The notes: generated by a model not told the origin, from the letters alone. A stretch of DNA of 48,875 bases from Syntrophaceae bacterium UBA6109 (GCA_002428445.1 DIWJ01000032.1:33278-82152), one strand, 5' to 3'. Positions 1-10,154 are shown, numbered from the stretch's first letter. Program-made: numbers and translations.

Positions 1-2659
1 GGTTGTGCTCGATGACGACGATCGTATTGCCCTTGTCCACGAGCCGCGCCAGCACCTCCAGAAGGTTGTGGACGTCCGCGAAATGCAGCCCGATTGTCGG
101 CTCGTCGAGAATGTAGAGGGTGTTGCTGTTCGTTTTCTTGCTGAGCTCCCGGGAGAGCTTGATCCGCTGGGCCTCCCCGCCCGACAGCGTCGTCGCCGAT
201 TGCCCGAGGCGGATGTAGCCCAGGCCGACGTCCTGCAGGAACTGCAGTTTCGAGCGGATGGGCGGGATGTTCTCGAAGAAGACAAGCGCCTGGCTCACCG
301 TCATGTCCAGGACCTCGGCGATGCTCTTTTCCTTGTAGTGGATCTCCAGGGTGTCCTGGTTGAAACGCTTCCCCCGGCAGACCTCGCAGGTCACGTAGAC
401 GTCGGGCAGGAAATGCATCTCGATGCGGATGAGGCCGTTCCCCTCGCAGGCCTCGCAGCGCCCTCCCTTGACGTTGAAGCTGAAGCGGCCCGGCTTGTAG
501 CCCCGCATCCGCGCCTCCGGGAGATTCGTGAAGAGGTCGCGGATGTGGGCGAAGACGCCCGTATAGGTGACGGGGTTGGAACGCGGCGTCCGGCCGATGG
601 GTTGCTGGTTCATCATGATGACGCGTTCGATCCCGCCCAGGTCGGCGACGCGTTTGATCTTCCCGAAACCGCCGCGATGGTTCCCGAGCTTCCGGGAAAC
701 GACCCTGCTGAGCGTCTCGATGACCATGGTGCTCTTGCCGGAACCGGACACGCCCGTCACGGCCGTGAAGAGTCCGACCGGAACACGGATGTCGATTTCC
801 TTCAGGTTGTGTTCGCAGGCCCCCTCGATGACGATGAAGCGGCCGGTGCTTTTCCGCCGCCGGGCCGGCATCGGGATCGACAGCCTTCCGGAGAGATATC
901 CGCCCGTGAGCGACGTCTCGCTGCGAAGGACCTCCTCCGGCGTCCCCTGAAAGACCACCTCTCCGCCGTCCTGCCCCGCCCCCGACCCCATGTCGACGAT
1001 CTGGTCGCAGGAAAGCATCATGTCGGCGTCGTGTTCTACGACAAGCACCGTGTTCCCCAGGTCCCGCAGCCTCTTGAGGGTGGCAATCAGGCGGAGGTTG
1101 TCCCGCTGGTGAAGGCCGACCGTCGGTTCATCGAGGACGTAGAGGACCCCCACCAGGCCGGAGCCGATCTGCGTCGCGAGGCGGATCCGCTGCGCCTCAC
1201 CGCCCGAAAGCGTCCCGGCCGATCGGGCGAGGCTGAGGTAATCCATGCCGACGTCAAGGAGGAACTGCAGTCGCTCGCGGATTTCCTTCACGATCCGCTC
1301 AGTGATCAGTTTTTCCTGGGCCGTCAGCGGCAGGTCCCTGACGAAGGCGGCCGCTTCCCGGATGGTGAGACTGCAGAGCTCGTGGATGTTTCTTCCGCCC
1401 ACCGTCACCGCGAGACTTTCCTTCTTCAGGCGCGCGCCGCCGCAGGTCGGGCAGTCGCGGAGGTTGATGTACTGGCCGAGAATGTTTCGCACGGCATTCG
1501 AGGATGTCTCGCGGTAGCGCCGGTCGAGGTGGTTGAGAATTCCCTCGAAGGGGCGCAGGTAGAAGAACCGCCGCCCCTCCCGGTCGAAGTGAAAGCGGAT
1601 CTTCTCCTTGCCGGAGCCGTGCAGGAGAACCTCCCGCACGCTTCCGGGAAGGGAATTGAAGGGCGTATTGATGTCGAAGCCGTAGTGTTCCGCCAGCGCG
1701 CCCAGCATCTGGAAGTAGTACAGCGAATGGCGCCCCGCCCAGGGAACGATCGCCCCTTCGCGCAGGGAGAGCGATCGGTCGGGAACGACCAGATCCTCGT
1801 CGAAGAACATCCGCGTCCCGAGGCCGCCGCAGTCCGGGCACGCCCCGTAGGGACTGTTGAACGAGAACATCCGCGGCGAGAGCTCCGTCAGGCTGATGCC
1901 GCACTCCGGACAGGCGTACAGTTCGCTGAAAAGCACCTCTTCCCGGCCGGGTACCTGAACCCGGACAAGGCCGTCCGAGAGCCGGGAGGCCATCTCGAGG
2001 GAATCCCGCAGGCGGCCGCGGATCCCAGGTTTCATCACCAAGCGGTCGACGATAACGTCAATGTCGTGGCGGCGGTTCTTGTCGAGGACGATGTCCTCCG
2101 CCGTCTCCCGGACCGTCCCGTCCACGCGGACGCGGGTGTAGCCGTCGCGGAGCAGCTTCTTGAGCTCTTTCTGGAATTCTCCCTTCTTCCCCCTTGCGAT
2201 CGGCGCCATCAGGAGAAGACGCGAATTCTCCGGCAATTGCAGCAGGGTCTCCACCATCGCATCGATCGTCTGCGCATGGATCTCCCGCCCGCAGAGATGG
2301 CAATACGGCACGCCGATGCGCGCGTAGAGCAGCCGGAGATAATCGTAGACCTCGGTGACGGTGCCCACCGTCGAACGGGGGTTGTGGCCGGCGGACCGCT
2401 GCTCAATGGCGATCGCCGGGGACAGCCCCTCGATGGATTCCACGTCCGGCTTGTCCATCTGCCCGATGAATTGCCGCGCATAGGCCGACAGCGACTCGAC
2501 GTAGCGGCGCTGGCCCTCCGCGTAAATGGTGTCGAAGGCGAGCGACGATTTCCCGGAGCCGCTGACACCGGTGATGACCACCAGCTTGTCCCGGGGGATG
2601 TCCACGCTGATATTCTTCAGGTTGTGCTGAGAAGCGCCCTTGACGCGGATGAAGTGCAT
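1..2659 (-). CDS. uvrA: UvrA, excinuclease ABC subunit A (3' end cut by window)
   Basis: UvrA is the damage-sensing ABC ATPase of nucleotide excision repair; it loads UvrB onto lesions in the cytoplasm. Translating the minus strand from the ATG at 2659 gives about 886 residues of the usual 940 or so. Visible in order are Walker A GVSGSGKS at about residues 31-38, two CxxC zinc-finger halves (CPEC, CPDC), a first LSGGEAQR signature and LDEPTVGLH Walker B, a second GVSGSGKS, a CEACEG/CEVCRG zinc module, and a second LSGGEAQR with LDEPTIGLH. The frame runs off position 1 just after VVIEHN, so only the C-terminal tail is missing. It is the last gene of the mfd operon, 51 nt after the SurA-like gene. 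A long plus-strand open frame opposite it is a shadow. Confidence 0.97.
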   Translation of the reverse strand, partial: MHFIRVKGASQHNLKNISVDIPRDKLVVITGVSGSGKSSLAFDTIYAEGQRRYVESLSAYARQFIGQMDKPDVESIEGLSPAIAIEQRSAGHNPRSTVGTVTEVYDYLRLLYARIGVPYCHLCGREIHAQTIDAMVETLLQLPENSRLLLMAPIARGKKGEFQKELKKLLRDGYTRVRVDGTVRETAEDIVLDKNRRHDIDVIVDRLVMKPGIRGRLRDSLEMASRLSDGLVRVQVPGREEVLFSELYACPECGISLTELSPRMFSFNSPYGACPDCGGLGTRMFFDEDLVVPDRSLSLREGAIVPWAGRHSLYYFQMLGALAEHYGFDINTPFNSLPGSVREVLLHGSGKEKIRFHFDREGRRFFYLRPFEGILNHLDRRYRETSSNAVRNILGQYINLRDCPTCGGARLKKESLAVTVGGRNIHELCSLTIREAAAFVRDLPLTAQEKLITERIVKEIRERLQFLLDVGMDYLSLARSAGTLSGGEAQRIRLATQIGSGLVGVLYVLDEPTVGLHQRDNLRLIATLKRLRDLGNTVLVVEHDADMMLSCDQIVDMGSGAGQDGGEVVFQGTPEEVLRSETSLTGGYLSGRLSIPMPARRRKSTGRFIVIEGACEHNLKEIDIRVPVGLFTAVTGVSGSGKSTMVIETLSRVVSRKLGNHRGGFGKIKRVADLGGIERVIMMNQQPIGRTPRSNPVTYTGVFAHIRDLFTNLPEARMRGYKPGRFSFNVKGGRCEACEGNGLIRIEMHFLPDVYVTCEVCRGKRFNQDTLEIHYKEKSIAEVLDMTVSQALVFFENIPPIRSKLQFLQDVGLGYIRLGQSATTLSGGEAQRIKLSRELSKKTNSNTLYILDEPTIGLHFADVHNLLEVLARLVDKGNTIVVIEHN

Positions 2660-2710
2660 GCAGAAACCGGAAATTTCCTGTTCTTCAGGACGGGCAAACA
2701 ACGCGGCCGG

Positions 2711-3679
2711 TCAGCGGATCTCGATGTGCGATCTCTTGCGGAGATCCGCCATCCAGTCATCGTACCGTTTGTCCGCTTTTTCGTCCTCGATCTTGCGGCG
2801 GATTTCCTCGCGAACGGCCTCGATCGGCTTGAGGCCGGCGCCCCTCTTATCGGCCACGCGGATGATGTGAAAGCCCACGGGCGAAGAGATCACGTCGCTG
2901 GTTTCATTGACCTTGAGACTGAAGGCGACGGCCTCCACCTCCGGCAGCATGACGCCCTTTTCCACAAAGCCGATGTCGCCGCCGGCGGCGGCCGCCGGAC
3001 CTCTCGAGTACCGGCCCGCCAGTACTTCAAAAACCTCACCCTCCCGCAGGCGCTGGCGGATCGCCTCCGCCTCCTGACGGATCGTCCGGACCTGTTCCTC
3101 GCCGGCATCCTTCGGAACGGGGAGAAGGATCAGTTTGATGCGGACGGTTTCCCTGCCTTCGTAATCTTCCCGGTGCTTCTGGTAATAGGCGCCGATCTCC
3201 TCGTCCGAAATCATGACCTTGGAGCGGATTTCGCGCCGGATCAGCTTCGTCTTGGTCAGATGGTCCCGGAGTTCCCTCTTGTACTCTTCCAGGTTCGACC
3301 CCTCCTTGGCGAGGGAGGCGAGCATATCTTCCATCCGCAGTTTCCGCTGCTCCAGTCCGTCCCGGATCGCTTCGTTGAGCTCTTCATCCTTCACGACAAT
3401 CCCGGACTTGCGGGCCTCCTGCCCGATGAGAAGCCGCTCGACCATCCGGTTGAGCATGGTCTGGCGCGACTCTGCAAGGAACTTTTCCACGTCCTGTCCC
3501 TTGTATGCGACCGCCATCCGCTGGCGGATCATGTCCATCTCAGCATTGAGGTCCGAGAGCGTGATCACCTCATCGTTGACGACGGCGACGATCCGATCGA
3601 CCACCGCCGCACCTGCCGGCGCCGACAGCGCCCCGAAAAAAAGAAGAAGGGCAACGATGCCCCTTCCGAGTGTCCTCAT
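2711..3679 (-). CDS. SurA-like periplasmic peptidyl-prolyl isomerase/chaperone
   Basis: This 322-residue protein starts at the ATG at 3679, preceded by GGGGAAATC; the ATG overlaps the TGA of the upstream gene as ATGA. A Sec signal peptide (MRTLGRGIVALLLFFG, cleavage near APAGA) is followed by the SurA N-terminal helical chaperone region (DRIVAVVNDEVITLSDL). A parvulin/PpiC domain follows at about residues 180-280, including a GGDIGFVEKG stretch and a terminal GFHIIRV. SurA folds outer-membrane proteins in the periplasm; this copy has one parvulin domain where E. coli SurA has two. It is co-transcribed with mfd, the PpiC lipoprotein and uvrA. The role in outer-membrane biogenesis is inferred from the family. 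Confidence 0.9.
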   Translation of the reverse strand: MRTLGRGIVALLLFFGALSAPAGAAVVDRIVAVVNDEVITLSDLNAEMDMIRQRMAVAYKGQDVEKFLAESRQTMLNRMVERLLIGQEARKSGIVVKDEELNEAIRDGLEQRKLRMEDMLASLAKEGSNLEEYKRELRDHLTKTKLIRREIRSKVMISDEEIGAYYQKHREDYEGRETVRIKLILLPVPKDAGEEQVRTIRQEAEAIRQRLREGEVFEVLAGRYSRGPAAAAGGDIGFVEKGVMLPEVEAVAFSLKVNETSDVISSPVGFHIIRVADKRGAGLKPIEAVREEIRRKIEDEKADKRYDDWMADLRKRSHIEIR

Positions 3680-4665
3680 GATTTCCCCTCCCCAGCGGGC
3701 GCGCGTTCTCCGAAAAGGACGTCGCGAAAAATACGGATTTGAGCCTTCGCCCGGAGTCCCCGGAGCCAGTCTGCGTAAGTCTGCTCTTCTTTCCACCTTT
3801 GCGCGTCCGCGCGCACCCTCTCTTCCATGTCCGATGCCTTTCCGGAGCCGCCCTCATCCCGCTCGAGGACTTTGAAGATATGATAACCGTAAGGGCTCTT
3901 GATGACGCGGCTCAATCCGCCCACCGGCAGGGAAAAAATGGCTGCATCGATTTCCTCGGGCATCATGCCCTTCGCGAAGAAACCGAGGTCGCCTCCCCGC
4001 GCGGCCTCGGGCGCGATCGAAACTTCCTGGGCGACCTTAGCAAAATCCTCCCCTTTCTTCAATCTCTTGCGAACATCCTCCGCGAGATATCTCTTCCTCA
4101 TGACGATCTGGGCCACCCGCACTCTCTTTTCATGGACATAGGCTGTTTTGTTACGCTCGTAGAAGTCCTTGACCTCCTTGGAGGAAACGGAAACGCGCGC
4201 GTTGACCTCCTGCCGGACAAGCTTTTCCAGGAGCATCCGCTGACGAAGTCCCTTCTTCCAGGCCTCGAAATCCACCTTTTCCTGTTTGAGAATCGCATCG
4301 AGACTGTCGGCCGGATATTCCCGGCGGACATCCTCGATCCTTTTGGCGAATTCCTCGTCGCTGACGGTGAGATGCAGTTCGCGGACGCGCATCTCCAGGA
4401 GTTTTTCCTGGATGAGGAGGTCGAGGATCTCCTCTTTGAACTGCCGTATCGCCTCCGGGCGCCCCGCCGGGATAACAAGAGCCGTCGCCGCCTCCCGGCG
4501 GTAGCGGTTGTCGAATTCTTCGGCTTCGATATTCTCGCCGTTCACGACAGCGACAACGGGCTTGGGCGCCGGTTCCGACTTCCGGCAGCCCGGAACAAGG
4601 CAGAGAAACGCTGCTGCGGCGGCGGCAAAGATCAGCGTCCGGCAGGTCGGCCCTGTCGCGTTCAT
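3676..4665 (-). CDS. PpiC-type peptidyl-prolyl isomerase lipoprotein
   Basis: A 329-residue parvulin-family foldase. The N-terminus has a lipoprotein signal: a hydrophobic run (FAAAAAAFLCL) and lipobox VPGC with the lipidated Cys near residue 27. A SurA_N-like helical segment follows (VVAVVNGENIEAEEFD), then a PpiC domain at about residues 175-275 with GGDLGFFAKGMMPEE and PYGYHIFKV. The ATG overlaps the mfd stop (ATGA at 4662-4665) and its own stop overlaps the next ATG, so the three genes are probably translationally coupled. It resembles PrsA/PpiC lipoproteins facing the periplasm. The protein is clearly paralogous to the SurA-like neighbour. Its client proteins are unknown. Confidence 0.9.
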   Translation of the reverse strand: MNATGPTCRTLIFAAAAAAFLCLVPGCRKSEPAPKPVVAVVNGENIEAEEFDNRYRREAATALVIPAGRPEAIRQFKEEILDLLIQEKLLEMRVRELHLTVSDEEFAKRIEDVRREYPADSLDAILKQEKVDFEAWKKGLRQRMLLEKLVRQEVNARVSVSSKEVKDFYERNKTAYVHEKRVRVAQIVMRKRYLAEDVRKRLKKGEDFAKVAQEVSIAPEAARGGDLGFFAKGMMPEEIDAAIFSLPVGGLSRVIKSPYGYHIFKVLERDEGGSGKASDMEERVRADAQRWKEEQTYADWLRGLRAKAQIRIFRDVLFGERAPAGEGKS

Positions 4666-7600
4666 GAGGCCTTCTCCTTCGTGACAACCTGCTTCACCGG
4701 CGGGCCCGGCGGCAGCGCCGTCAGGGTCCGCAGGAGGCCCAGAACCGCCTCGATCAGTTCCCGTCCCTTCAGATCCGGCATGGGCACGGAGAGCTTCAGA
4801 TCCGGTTCCAGACGGATGCCACGGATCTCTTTGCGCGCCAGTTGGAGAATCCGCAGGGGATCCAGGGGGCTCTGTTCGTGCAGCGCGATCGAGAGTCGCT
4901 TGCCGTCATACATCATCCGTTTCCCCTTGATGCTTTTCAAGCGATTTCTGATGCGGATCACGCCGAAGAGGTGCTCCGCTTCAGGCGGGACCAGGCCGTA
5001 GCAGTCGGTGAGCTCCTCGCGGACGGCGGAAATCTCCTCGTCCGAGCCGGCCATGGACAGCCGCTTGTAGGTCACGAGCCGCAGGTGGACATCCTCCATG
5101 TATCCCTCGGGGAGATAGGCGGACAACCCCAGCTGGATCTCGGGCTTGATCTCTTCCTCCTCCGGGGCCTCGCCCTTGATCTCCCGGATGGCGCTTTCCA
5201 TGAGCTCCGTGTAGAGCTCGTAACCGACGGCGGAGATGTGTCCCGACTGCGACGTACCCAGGAGGTTCCCCGCCCCGCGGATGTCCAGGTCGCTTGAGGC
5301 GATGCGGAAGCCGGAACCGGGCTCCGAGAAATCCATGATGACCTGCAGGCGCTTCTGCGCGTCGCGCGACAGCATCGCGCCGCGCGGGACGAGCAGGTAG
5401 GCGTAGGCGTCCTCGCGGGACCGTCCGACTCTCCCCCGGATCTGGTAAAGCTGGGACAGTCCGAAACAGTCCGCCCGGTGGATGATGATCGTGTTGGCCG
5501 TCGGGATGTCGAGGCCGGCGCTGATGATCGTCGTGCAGACGAGAACGTCGGTCCGGCCCCGGACGAAAGAGGACATGGCGTTCTCGATATCCTTGGGCTT
5601 CATCTGGCCGTGCACCACCCCCACCCGGGCCTCAGGTACGATCCGCTCGACGAACTTCGCCATGCCGTGGATCGAGCGCACCCGGTCGTGCAAGAAGAAA
5701 ACCCTGCCCCCGCGGGCAAGCTCGCGGCGGATCGCGTCGCGGATCACGTCCTCGTCGAATTCCAGGACATGCGTCTTGATGGGACGGCGGTCCTCTGGCG
5801 GCGTGTTGATGATGGACAGGTCGCGGATCCCCACGAGCGACAGGTGCAGGGTCCGCGGGATGGGCGTGGCGCTCAGCGTCAGCACGTCCACCAGCGCCCT
5901 CACCTTCTTGAGTTTTTCCTTGTGGACGACGCCGAAGCGCTGCTCCTCATCGACCACGACGAGTCCCAGATCCTTGAAATGCACATCCTTCTGCAGGAGG
6001 CGGTGCGTCCCGATGACGATGTCGACGGTGCCCTTCTGCAGGCCTTCAAGGATTGCCGCCGTCTCGACCTTCGTCTTGAAACGGTTGAGCGCCTCGACGC
6101 GGATGGGGAACGGCGCCATGCGCCGGGCGAATGTCTCGTAATGCTGCTCGGCAAGGATCGTCGTCGGCACCAGGACCGCCGCCTGCTTGCCGTCCATGAC
6201 GGCGCGGAAGGCGGCCCGCAGGGCCACCTCCGTCTTGCCGAAACCGGCGTCGCCGCAGATCAGCCGGTCCATCGGTTTTTCCTCGCCCATGTCCAGACCC
6301 ACCTCTTCAACGGCGCGCAGCTGATCTGGCGTCTCCTCGAACTCGAACGCGGAGCAGAATTCCTCGTACAGCCGGTCGGGCTTCGAGAAGGGGTCGCGCC
6401 TCACCACCTGCCGCACGGCGTAGATGGACACGAGTTCCTCGGCCACCTTGCGGACCGAGGCCTTCACCTTCTCCTTGGCGGCCTCCCAGGAAGCGCCCCC
6501 CAGCCTCTCGATGCGCGGCTGGTATCCCTCGGGACCGATGTAGCGCTGGATCATATCCAGGCGGTCCACGGGGATGTAGAGGCGGTCCCCCTCCTGGTAC
6601 TCGATGAGGAGATAGTCGTTCTCGATTCCCCCGGCGGCCACCTTCTGCAGCCCGCGGTACAGACCGATGCCGTGGTCCCGGTGGACGATGAAGTCCCCCT
6701 CCTTCAATTCGCCGAAGGACTGAAGGAAATACCCCTCGCGCTGGGGCCGCCGCTTGCGCTGCCGCACCTTGCGGCCGAAGATCTCCTCCTCCGAAAGGAC
6801 GGCCAGTTTCAGGGAGGGAATGCGGAATGCCTTCGCGACGGCGCCCCTGTACAGAAGCAGCCTCCCTTGCCCGTCATGGCGCCGGAGAAGTTCCAGGAGG
6901 GATTCCGAGGGACGGCTCCCGGAAAGACCGTATCCGGACAGGAGGTGGTCCATGTTCTGAAGGCTCTCTTCGCCGGGACAGACGAAGGCGACCAGGTCGC
7001 CCTCCTTCAGCCATTCCCGGATCTTCTCCGCGACGGCGAGCAGGGGGCGGTCCTCCTCTTTTCCCTGCCTCTCGAGGATGCCGGGGAAGAAGTCCGTTTC
7101 CGTCTTCAGCGTACAGGCTTCCTCCTCCGCTCCCGCCGCCTCGCCCGGCGCTTCCATGGGCAGATCCTCGAGGACGACCTGCGCGAACGAGGTCCACGCC
7201 GTGCGCAGCGAATCCACGTCCAGGGAAAAGGACCCCTCGGGCGGGCGGAATCTCCCGTCCCGCTCGGCCTTCCCCAGCACCGCCGCAATCCTCTTCGTCC
7301 ACTCCTCGCCGCCGCGTTCGAGCGACAGCGGCTCGTCGAGGACGACAACAGTGTCCCGCGGCAGATAGTCGAACAGGCTTCCCATCGGACCGTCATCCGA
7401 AGAGGCTCCTTCCCAGGATTCATAGAAGAGGGAGCCGAACAGTGGATTCACCGAGGCGGGATCGGCGCCGGAGACGGCCTCGACAAGGCGGTTCTTGAGA
7501 CTGCCGGCGAGATCGATCTCGTTGGCGTGGTGGCGGATGTTCGCGGCCGCGCGTTGAAGCCTCTCCGGCGAGGAGAGGATGTCCGCGGCGGGCTGCAGGA

Positions 7601-8270
7601 AGAATTCGGCCGCCTCCCCCTTCGACCGCTGCGTAGCGGGATCGAAGGGGCGGATCGTTTCCAGTTCGTCACCGAAGAATTCCAATCGGTAGGGAAAATC
7701 CGAGGCCATCGGATAGATGTCCGCAATGTGGCCGCGGATGCTGAATTCGCCGCGCTCCTCGACGAGTGTGACGCGGGCGTACCCTCCCGCGCGGAGCCCG
7801 GCGGTCAGTTCGTCGCGGTCGATGGTGTCGCCGATGGAGATGAACCGGCCGTATCCGTCGAAGACCTTGCGGGGAAGGATCTTCTGCGCTACGGCGGCGA
7901 GGGGCGCAACGACGATGCGCGCACCGCCGCCCGCCAGAAGCGCGAGGACATTCATTCTGGCCCTCATCGTCTCCTTCTGAAGGGCGAACATGTCGGTCGT
8001 GACGAGGTCCCAGGGCGGGTAGAGCAGGCCTTCCTCCGTGCCGAGGAAAAAGGACAGGTCCCGGAGGATCTCTTCCCCTTCCTTCTCCGATTCGCAGAGG
8101 ACCAGCATGGTCTTGCGGCGCCGGGAAAACAGGAAGGAGAGAAACATCGCCCGTCCCGAGGCCCGCAGGCCACGCATCCGGACGATCCGCTTCCCGCGGT
8201 CGAGCCCGTCCGCAGCCGCCTCGAAGACTTCCGCAGGCCGAAGCGCCGTCTGTTCAGCTTTCTTTTCCAT
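4662..8270 (-). CDS. mfd: Mfd, transcription-repair coupling factor
   Basis: A 1202-residue SF2 translocase that displaces RNA polymerase stalled at lesions and recruits UvrA. The order of domains matches the family: UvrB-homology region (about 1-350), CarD-like RNA-polymerase interaction domain (about 490-560, beginning LKEGDFIVHRDHGIGLYRG), then a RecG-like motor with Walker A GDAGFGKTE, DEEQRFG box, TLSATPIPRT and QIRGRVGRS motifs, and a C-terminal TRCF domain. Length is typical (about 1150-1200). It is the promoter-proximal gene of the operon with two foldases and uvrA. The start ATG is at 8270, and the region up to moeA (216 bp) must hold its promoter. Confidence 0.97.
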   Translation of the reverse strand: MEKKAEQTALRPAEVFEAAADGLDRGKRIVRMRGLRASGRAMFLSFLFSRRRKTMLVLCESEKEGEEILRDLSFFLGTEEGLLYPPWDLVTTDMFALQKETMRARMNVLALLAGGGARIVVAPLAAVAQKILPRKVFDGYGRFISIGDTIDRDELTAGLRAGGYARVTLVEERGEFSIRGHIADIYPMASDFPYRLEFFGDELETIRPFDPATQRSKGEAAEFFLQPAADILSSPERLQRAAANIRHHANEIDLAGSLKNRLVEAVSGADPASVNPLFGSLFYESWEGASSDDGPMGSLFDYLPRDTVVVLDEPLSLERGGEEWTKRIAAVLGKAERDGRFRPPEGSFSLDVDSLRTAWTSFAQVVLEDLPMEAPGEAAGAEEEACTLKTETDFFPGILERQGKEEDRPLLAVAEKIREWLKEGDLVAFVCPGEESLQNMDHLLSGYGLSGSRPSESLLELLRRHDGQGRLLLYRGAVAKAFRIPSLKLAVLSEEEIFGRKVRQRKRRPQREGYFLQSFGELKEGDFIVHRDHGIGLYRGLQKVAAGGIENDYLLIEYQEGDRLYIPVDRLDMIQRYIGPEGYQPRIERLGGASWEAAKEKVKASVRKVAEELVSIYAVRQVVRRDPFSKPDRLYEEFCSAFEFEETPDQLRAVEEVGLDMGEEKPMDRLICGDAGFGKTEVALRAAFRAVMDGKQAAVLVPTTILAEQHYETFARRMAPFPIRVEALNRFKTKVETAAILEGLQKGTVDIVIGTHRLLQKDVHFKDLGLVVVDEEQRFGVVHKEKLKKVRALVDVLTLSATPIPRTLHLSLVGIRDLSIINTPPEDRRPIKTHVLEFDEDVIRDAIRRELARGGRVFFLHDRVRSIHGMAKFVERIVPEARVGVVHGQMKPKDIENAMSSFVRGRTDVLVCTTIISAGLDIPTANTIIIHRADCFGLSQLYQIRGRVGRSREDAYAYLLVPRGAMLSRDAQKRLQVIMDFSEPGSGFRIASSDLDIRGAGNLLGTSQSGHISAVGYELYTELMESAIREIKGEAPEEEEIKPEIQLGLSAYLPEGYMEDVHLRLVTYKRLSMAGSDEEISAVREELTDCYGLVPPEAEHLFGVIRIRNRLKSIKGKRMMYDGKRLSIALHEQSPLDPLRILQLARKEIRGIRLEPDLKLSVPMPDLKGRELIEAVLGLLRTLTALPPGPPVKQVVTKEKAS

Positions 8271-8414
8271 GGCTATCGATTTCCGCCCGAGCGGGCGAAC
8301 AGTCTTCCGTCAGAATTTCTGCCAGTGTTTTTCCGCCTCCCGGCAGCGCAAAAGACATGAATCGCTGTTCACCTATCCCATAAAGCCATTTTATACAAGG
8401 GGGTACGGCGGCGG

Positions 8415-8443
8415 TTGACAAGAAGGGACCGTTACGTTACGTA
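8415..8443 (+). promoter_or_regulatory. Candidate sigma70 promoter for moeA
   Basis: TTGACA at 8415-8420 is followed after 17 bp by TACGTA (8438-8443), 44 bp upstream of the moeA GTG. The -35 is perfect but the -10 is weak. It lies in the divergent mfd/moeA intergenic region. On the other strand, TTGTCA at the same place and TATAAA at 8395-8390 might serve mfd, but the 20-bp spacing is too long to be convincing. Confidence 0.35.
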
Positions 8444-8486
8444 CCTGGAGCGGCGCCGTGAGCGAAGAGAAGAAAAGGAGCAACCC

Positions 8487-9746
8487 GTGAAAGACAAGAG
8501 CGATATGATCCGTCCGGAAAAAGCGATCGGCAGGATCCTGGATATCATTTCTCCCCTCCCCCTGGAAAAGATGGGCATTCTGCAGGCCCTGGGGAGAGTG
8601 CTCGGCGAAGACGTCTTCGCCGGACGCGACATCCCGCCGAAGAACAATTCCTCCATGGACGGCTACGCGCTCCGCAACGGCGATACGAAGGGCGCCAGCC
8701 GGAAGAAGCCCGTCGTCCTGCGCGTCCTCGAGGACATCCCCGCCGGCTCCATCCCCCGCTGCACGCTCACCGCAGGAACGGCCGCCCGGATCATGACCGG
8801 CGCACCGCTTCCGGAGGGCGCCGACGCCGTGCTGCGCATGGAGGACACCGAAAAGGACGGCGACAGCGTGCGGATCTTTGCAGAGGTCGAAAGGGATCAC
8901 GACGTGCGCTTCGCCGGCGAGGACGTCCGTAGCGGCGAACTGATCCTGTCGTGCGGCAGCGTCATCCGGCCGCCTGAGGTCGGCATGCTGGCATCCCTGG
9001 GCCGAGCCTTCGTAAGCGTTCATCAGCGACCGATCGTTGCGATTCTCGCCACCGGCGACGAGCTGGTCGATATCGACGAGCCCGTGTCGCCCTGGAAGAT
9101 CGTCAGCAGCAACAGCTATTCGCTGGCAGCCGAGGTTCTTCAGTGCGGAGGTATCCCGATGCAGATCGGGATCGCCAGGGACAACCGGGACGACCTGGTC
9201 GCGAAGTTCAAGGCCGCACTCCGCGCCGATCTGATCGTCTCTTCCGGCGGCGTTTCGGTGGGGGATTACGATCTCGTCAAGGATGTCATGAAGGACGTGG
9301 GAAACCGCATGGATTTCTGGCGCGTGGCGATGCGGCCGGGCCGGCCCCTGGCCTTCGGGACCATCGAAAGCGTCCCCGTCTTCGGCCTGCCCGGGAATCC
9401 CGTTTCCTCCATGGTGTCCTTCGAGCAGTTTGTCAGGCCGGCGATCCTGAAGATGTCGGGAAAAACGAAAATCCACCGGCGGTTGGTGAAGGCGATCCTT
9501 CAGGAAGATGTCCACAAGAAGGAAGGCCTGAAATATTTCATCCGCGGGATCGTGAGCTGGAAGGAAGGCGGCGCGGTCGTCCGAACCACCGGCGAGCAGG
9601 GATCGGGCATCCTGAAATCCATGGTCATGGCCAACGCCCTGATCGTGCTGCCCGAGGACATCGCCCTCGCCCGCACCGGCGACGAGGTCCGCGTCCAACT
9701 GTTAGACGATTCGCTTGATCTGACGGACATTCCGGGGTATGAATAA
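8487..9746 (+). CDS. moeA: MoeA, molybdopterin molybdenumtransferase
   Basis: MoeA inserts molybdate (or tungstate) into adenylylated molybdopterin, the last general step of Moco synthesis, in the cytoplasm. I chose the GTG at 8487 because AAGGAG sits six bases upstream; an in-frame extension to 8415 has no ribosome site. The 419-residue product shows the family pattern: a GRVLGEDV segment, NSSMDGYALR, TGAPLPEGADAV and EDVRSGE in domains I-II, the molybdopterin-binding domain (ILATGDELVD, SSGGVSVGDYD, FWRVAMRPGRP, GLPGNPVSS), and a C-terminal beta domain. It lies directly upstream of the selC gene. Molybdo-/tungsto-selenoenzymes such as formate dehydrogenase need both products, but that link is only inference here. 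Confidence 0.96.
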   Translation: MKDKSDMIRPEKAIGRILDIISPLPLEKMGILQALGRVLGEDVFAGRDIPPKNNSSMDGYALRNGDTKGASRKKPVVLRVLEDIPAGSIPRCTLTAGTAARIMTGAPLPEGADAVLRMEDTEKDGDSVRIFAEVERDHDVRFAGEDVRSGELILSCGSVIRPPEVGMLASLGRAFVSVHQRPIVAILATGDELVDIDEPVSPWKIVSSNSYSLAAEVLQCGGIPMQIGIARDNRDDLVAKFKAALRADLIVSSGGVSVGDYDLVKDVMKDVGNRMDFWRVAMRPGRPLAFGTIESVPVFGLPGNPVSSMVSFEQFVRPAILKMSGKTKIHRRLVKAILQEDVHKKEGLKYFIRGIVSWKEGGAVVRTTGEQGSGILKSMVMANALIVLPEDIALARTGDEVRVQLLDDSLDLTDIPGYE

Positions 9747-9750
9747 TACG

Positions 9751-9909
9751 GGCTGCTCAAAAACACCCGTCTACGGCGTTTCCCTCATCCTTCGTCGTTC
9801 GACCCTTCGACGAGCTCAGGGCTGGCTGAAGGAAAGGTCTCGGCAAGCAATGTCATGCTGAGATTGTCGAAGCATCGGGAGCCTTGTATTCGGGTATTTT
9901 TGAGCAGCC
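9751..9909 (+). repeat. MITE-like inverted-repeat element, copy 1
   Basis: A 159-bp non-coding element with long imperfect terminal inverted repeats: GGCTGCTCAAAAA followed by ACCCG at the left (9751-9769) and CGGGT followed by TTTTTGAGCAGCC at the right (9891-9909). Related ends occur at 30455-30490 and 46279-46404. The interior carries a second imperfect pair (TTCGACGAGCTCAGG against a TGCTGAGATTGTCGAA stretch). It has no open frame and separates moeA from selC; the terminal pairing could also act as a transcription terminator. Confidence 0.7.
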
Positions 9910-9939
9910 TGAAAACAATTCGGCGATCATCACGCGCGC

Positions 9940-10037
9940 GGAAGTGCCAAGGTCACTGGTGGGCCTCCCGGACTTCAAATTCGGAGTGGGGGGCTAAAAC
10001 CCTCCCAGGTGGGTTCGATTCCCATGCACTTCCGCCA
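9940..10037 (+). tRNA. selC: tRNA-Sec (anticodon TCA)
   Basis: This 98-nt gene has the features of a bacterial selenocysteine tRNA. The acceptor stem has 8 bp (GGAAGTGC at 9940 with GCACTTCC at 10026-10033), then discriminator G and encoded CCA. A 5-bp anticodon stem CCGGA/TTCGG closes the 7-nt loop CTTCAAA with anticodon TCA. A long variable arm is present (GGGGGGC/CCCTCCC region), and a T-loop TTCGATT at 10014-10020. Selenocysteine insertion also needs SelA, SelB and SelD, which are not in this window. The gene borders an accessory region, consistent with selC serving as an integration site as known in enterobacteria. Confidence 0.95.
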
Positions 10038-10154
10038 TTTTTTTAATAATATCAAAATGTTATAATTAGCATGGGCAAGAACATAGTAAGAACATGACTC
10101 GGTGTATGAATTCCGATAGGTTACAGCCGTGCGTACAACTTAAAGAGGATTAAC

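Noticed and set aside
5..3742. Long plus-strand open frame of about 1245 codons
   Set aside because: It is antisense to uvrA and the SurA-like gene, which are unmistakable; such frames are common opposite GC-rich genes. Its protein has no recognisable motif.
5478..8360. 960-codon plus-strand open frame
   Set aside because: Antisense to mfd; low-complexity charged composition and no family pattern.
8271..8486. SOS (LexA) box upstream of mfd
   Set aside because: I looked for a CTG-N10-CAG-like dyad and saw none that was convincing.
9751..9909. Insertion sequence with transposase
   Set aside because: The element is only 159 bp and contains no open frame.
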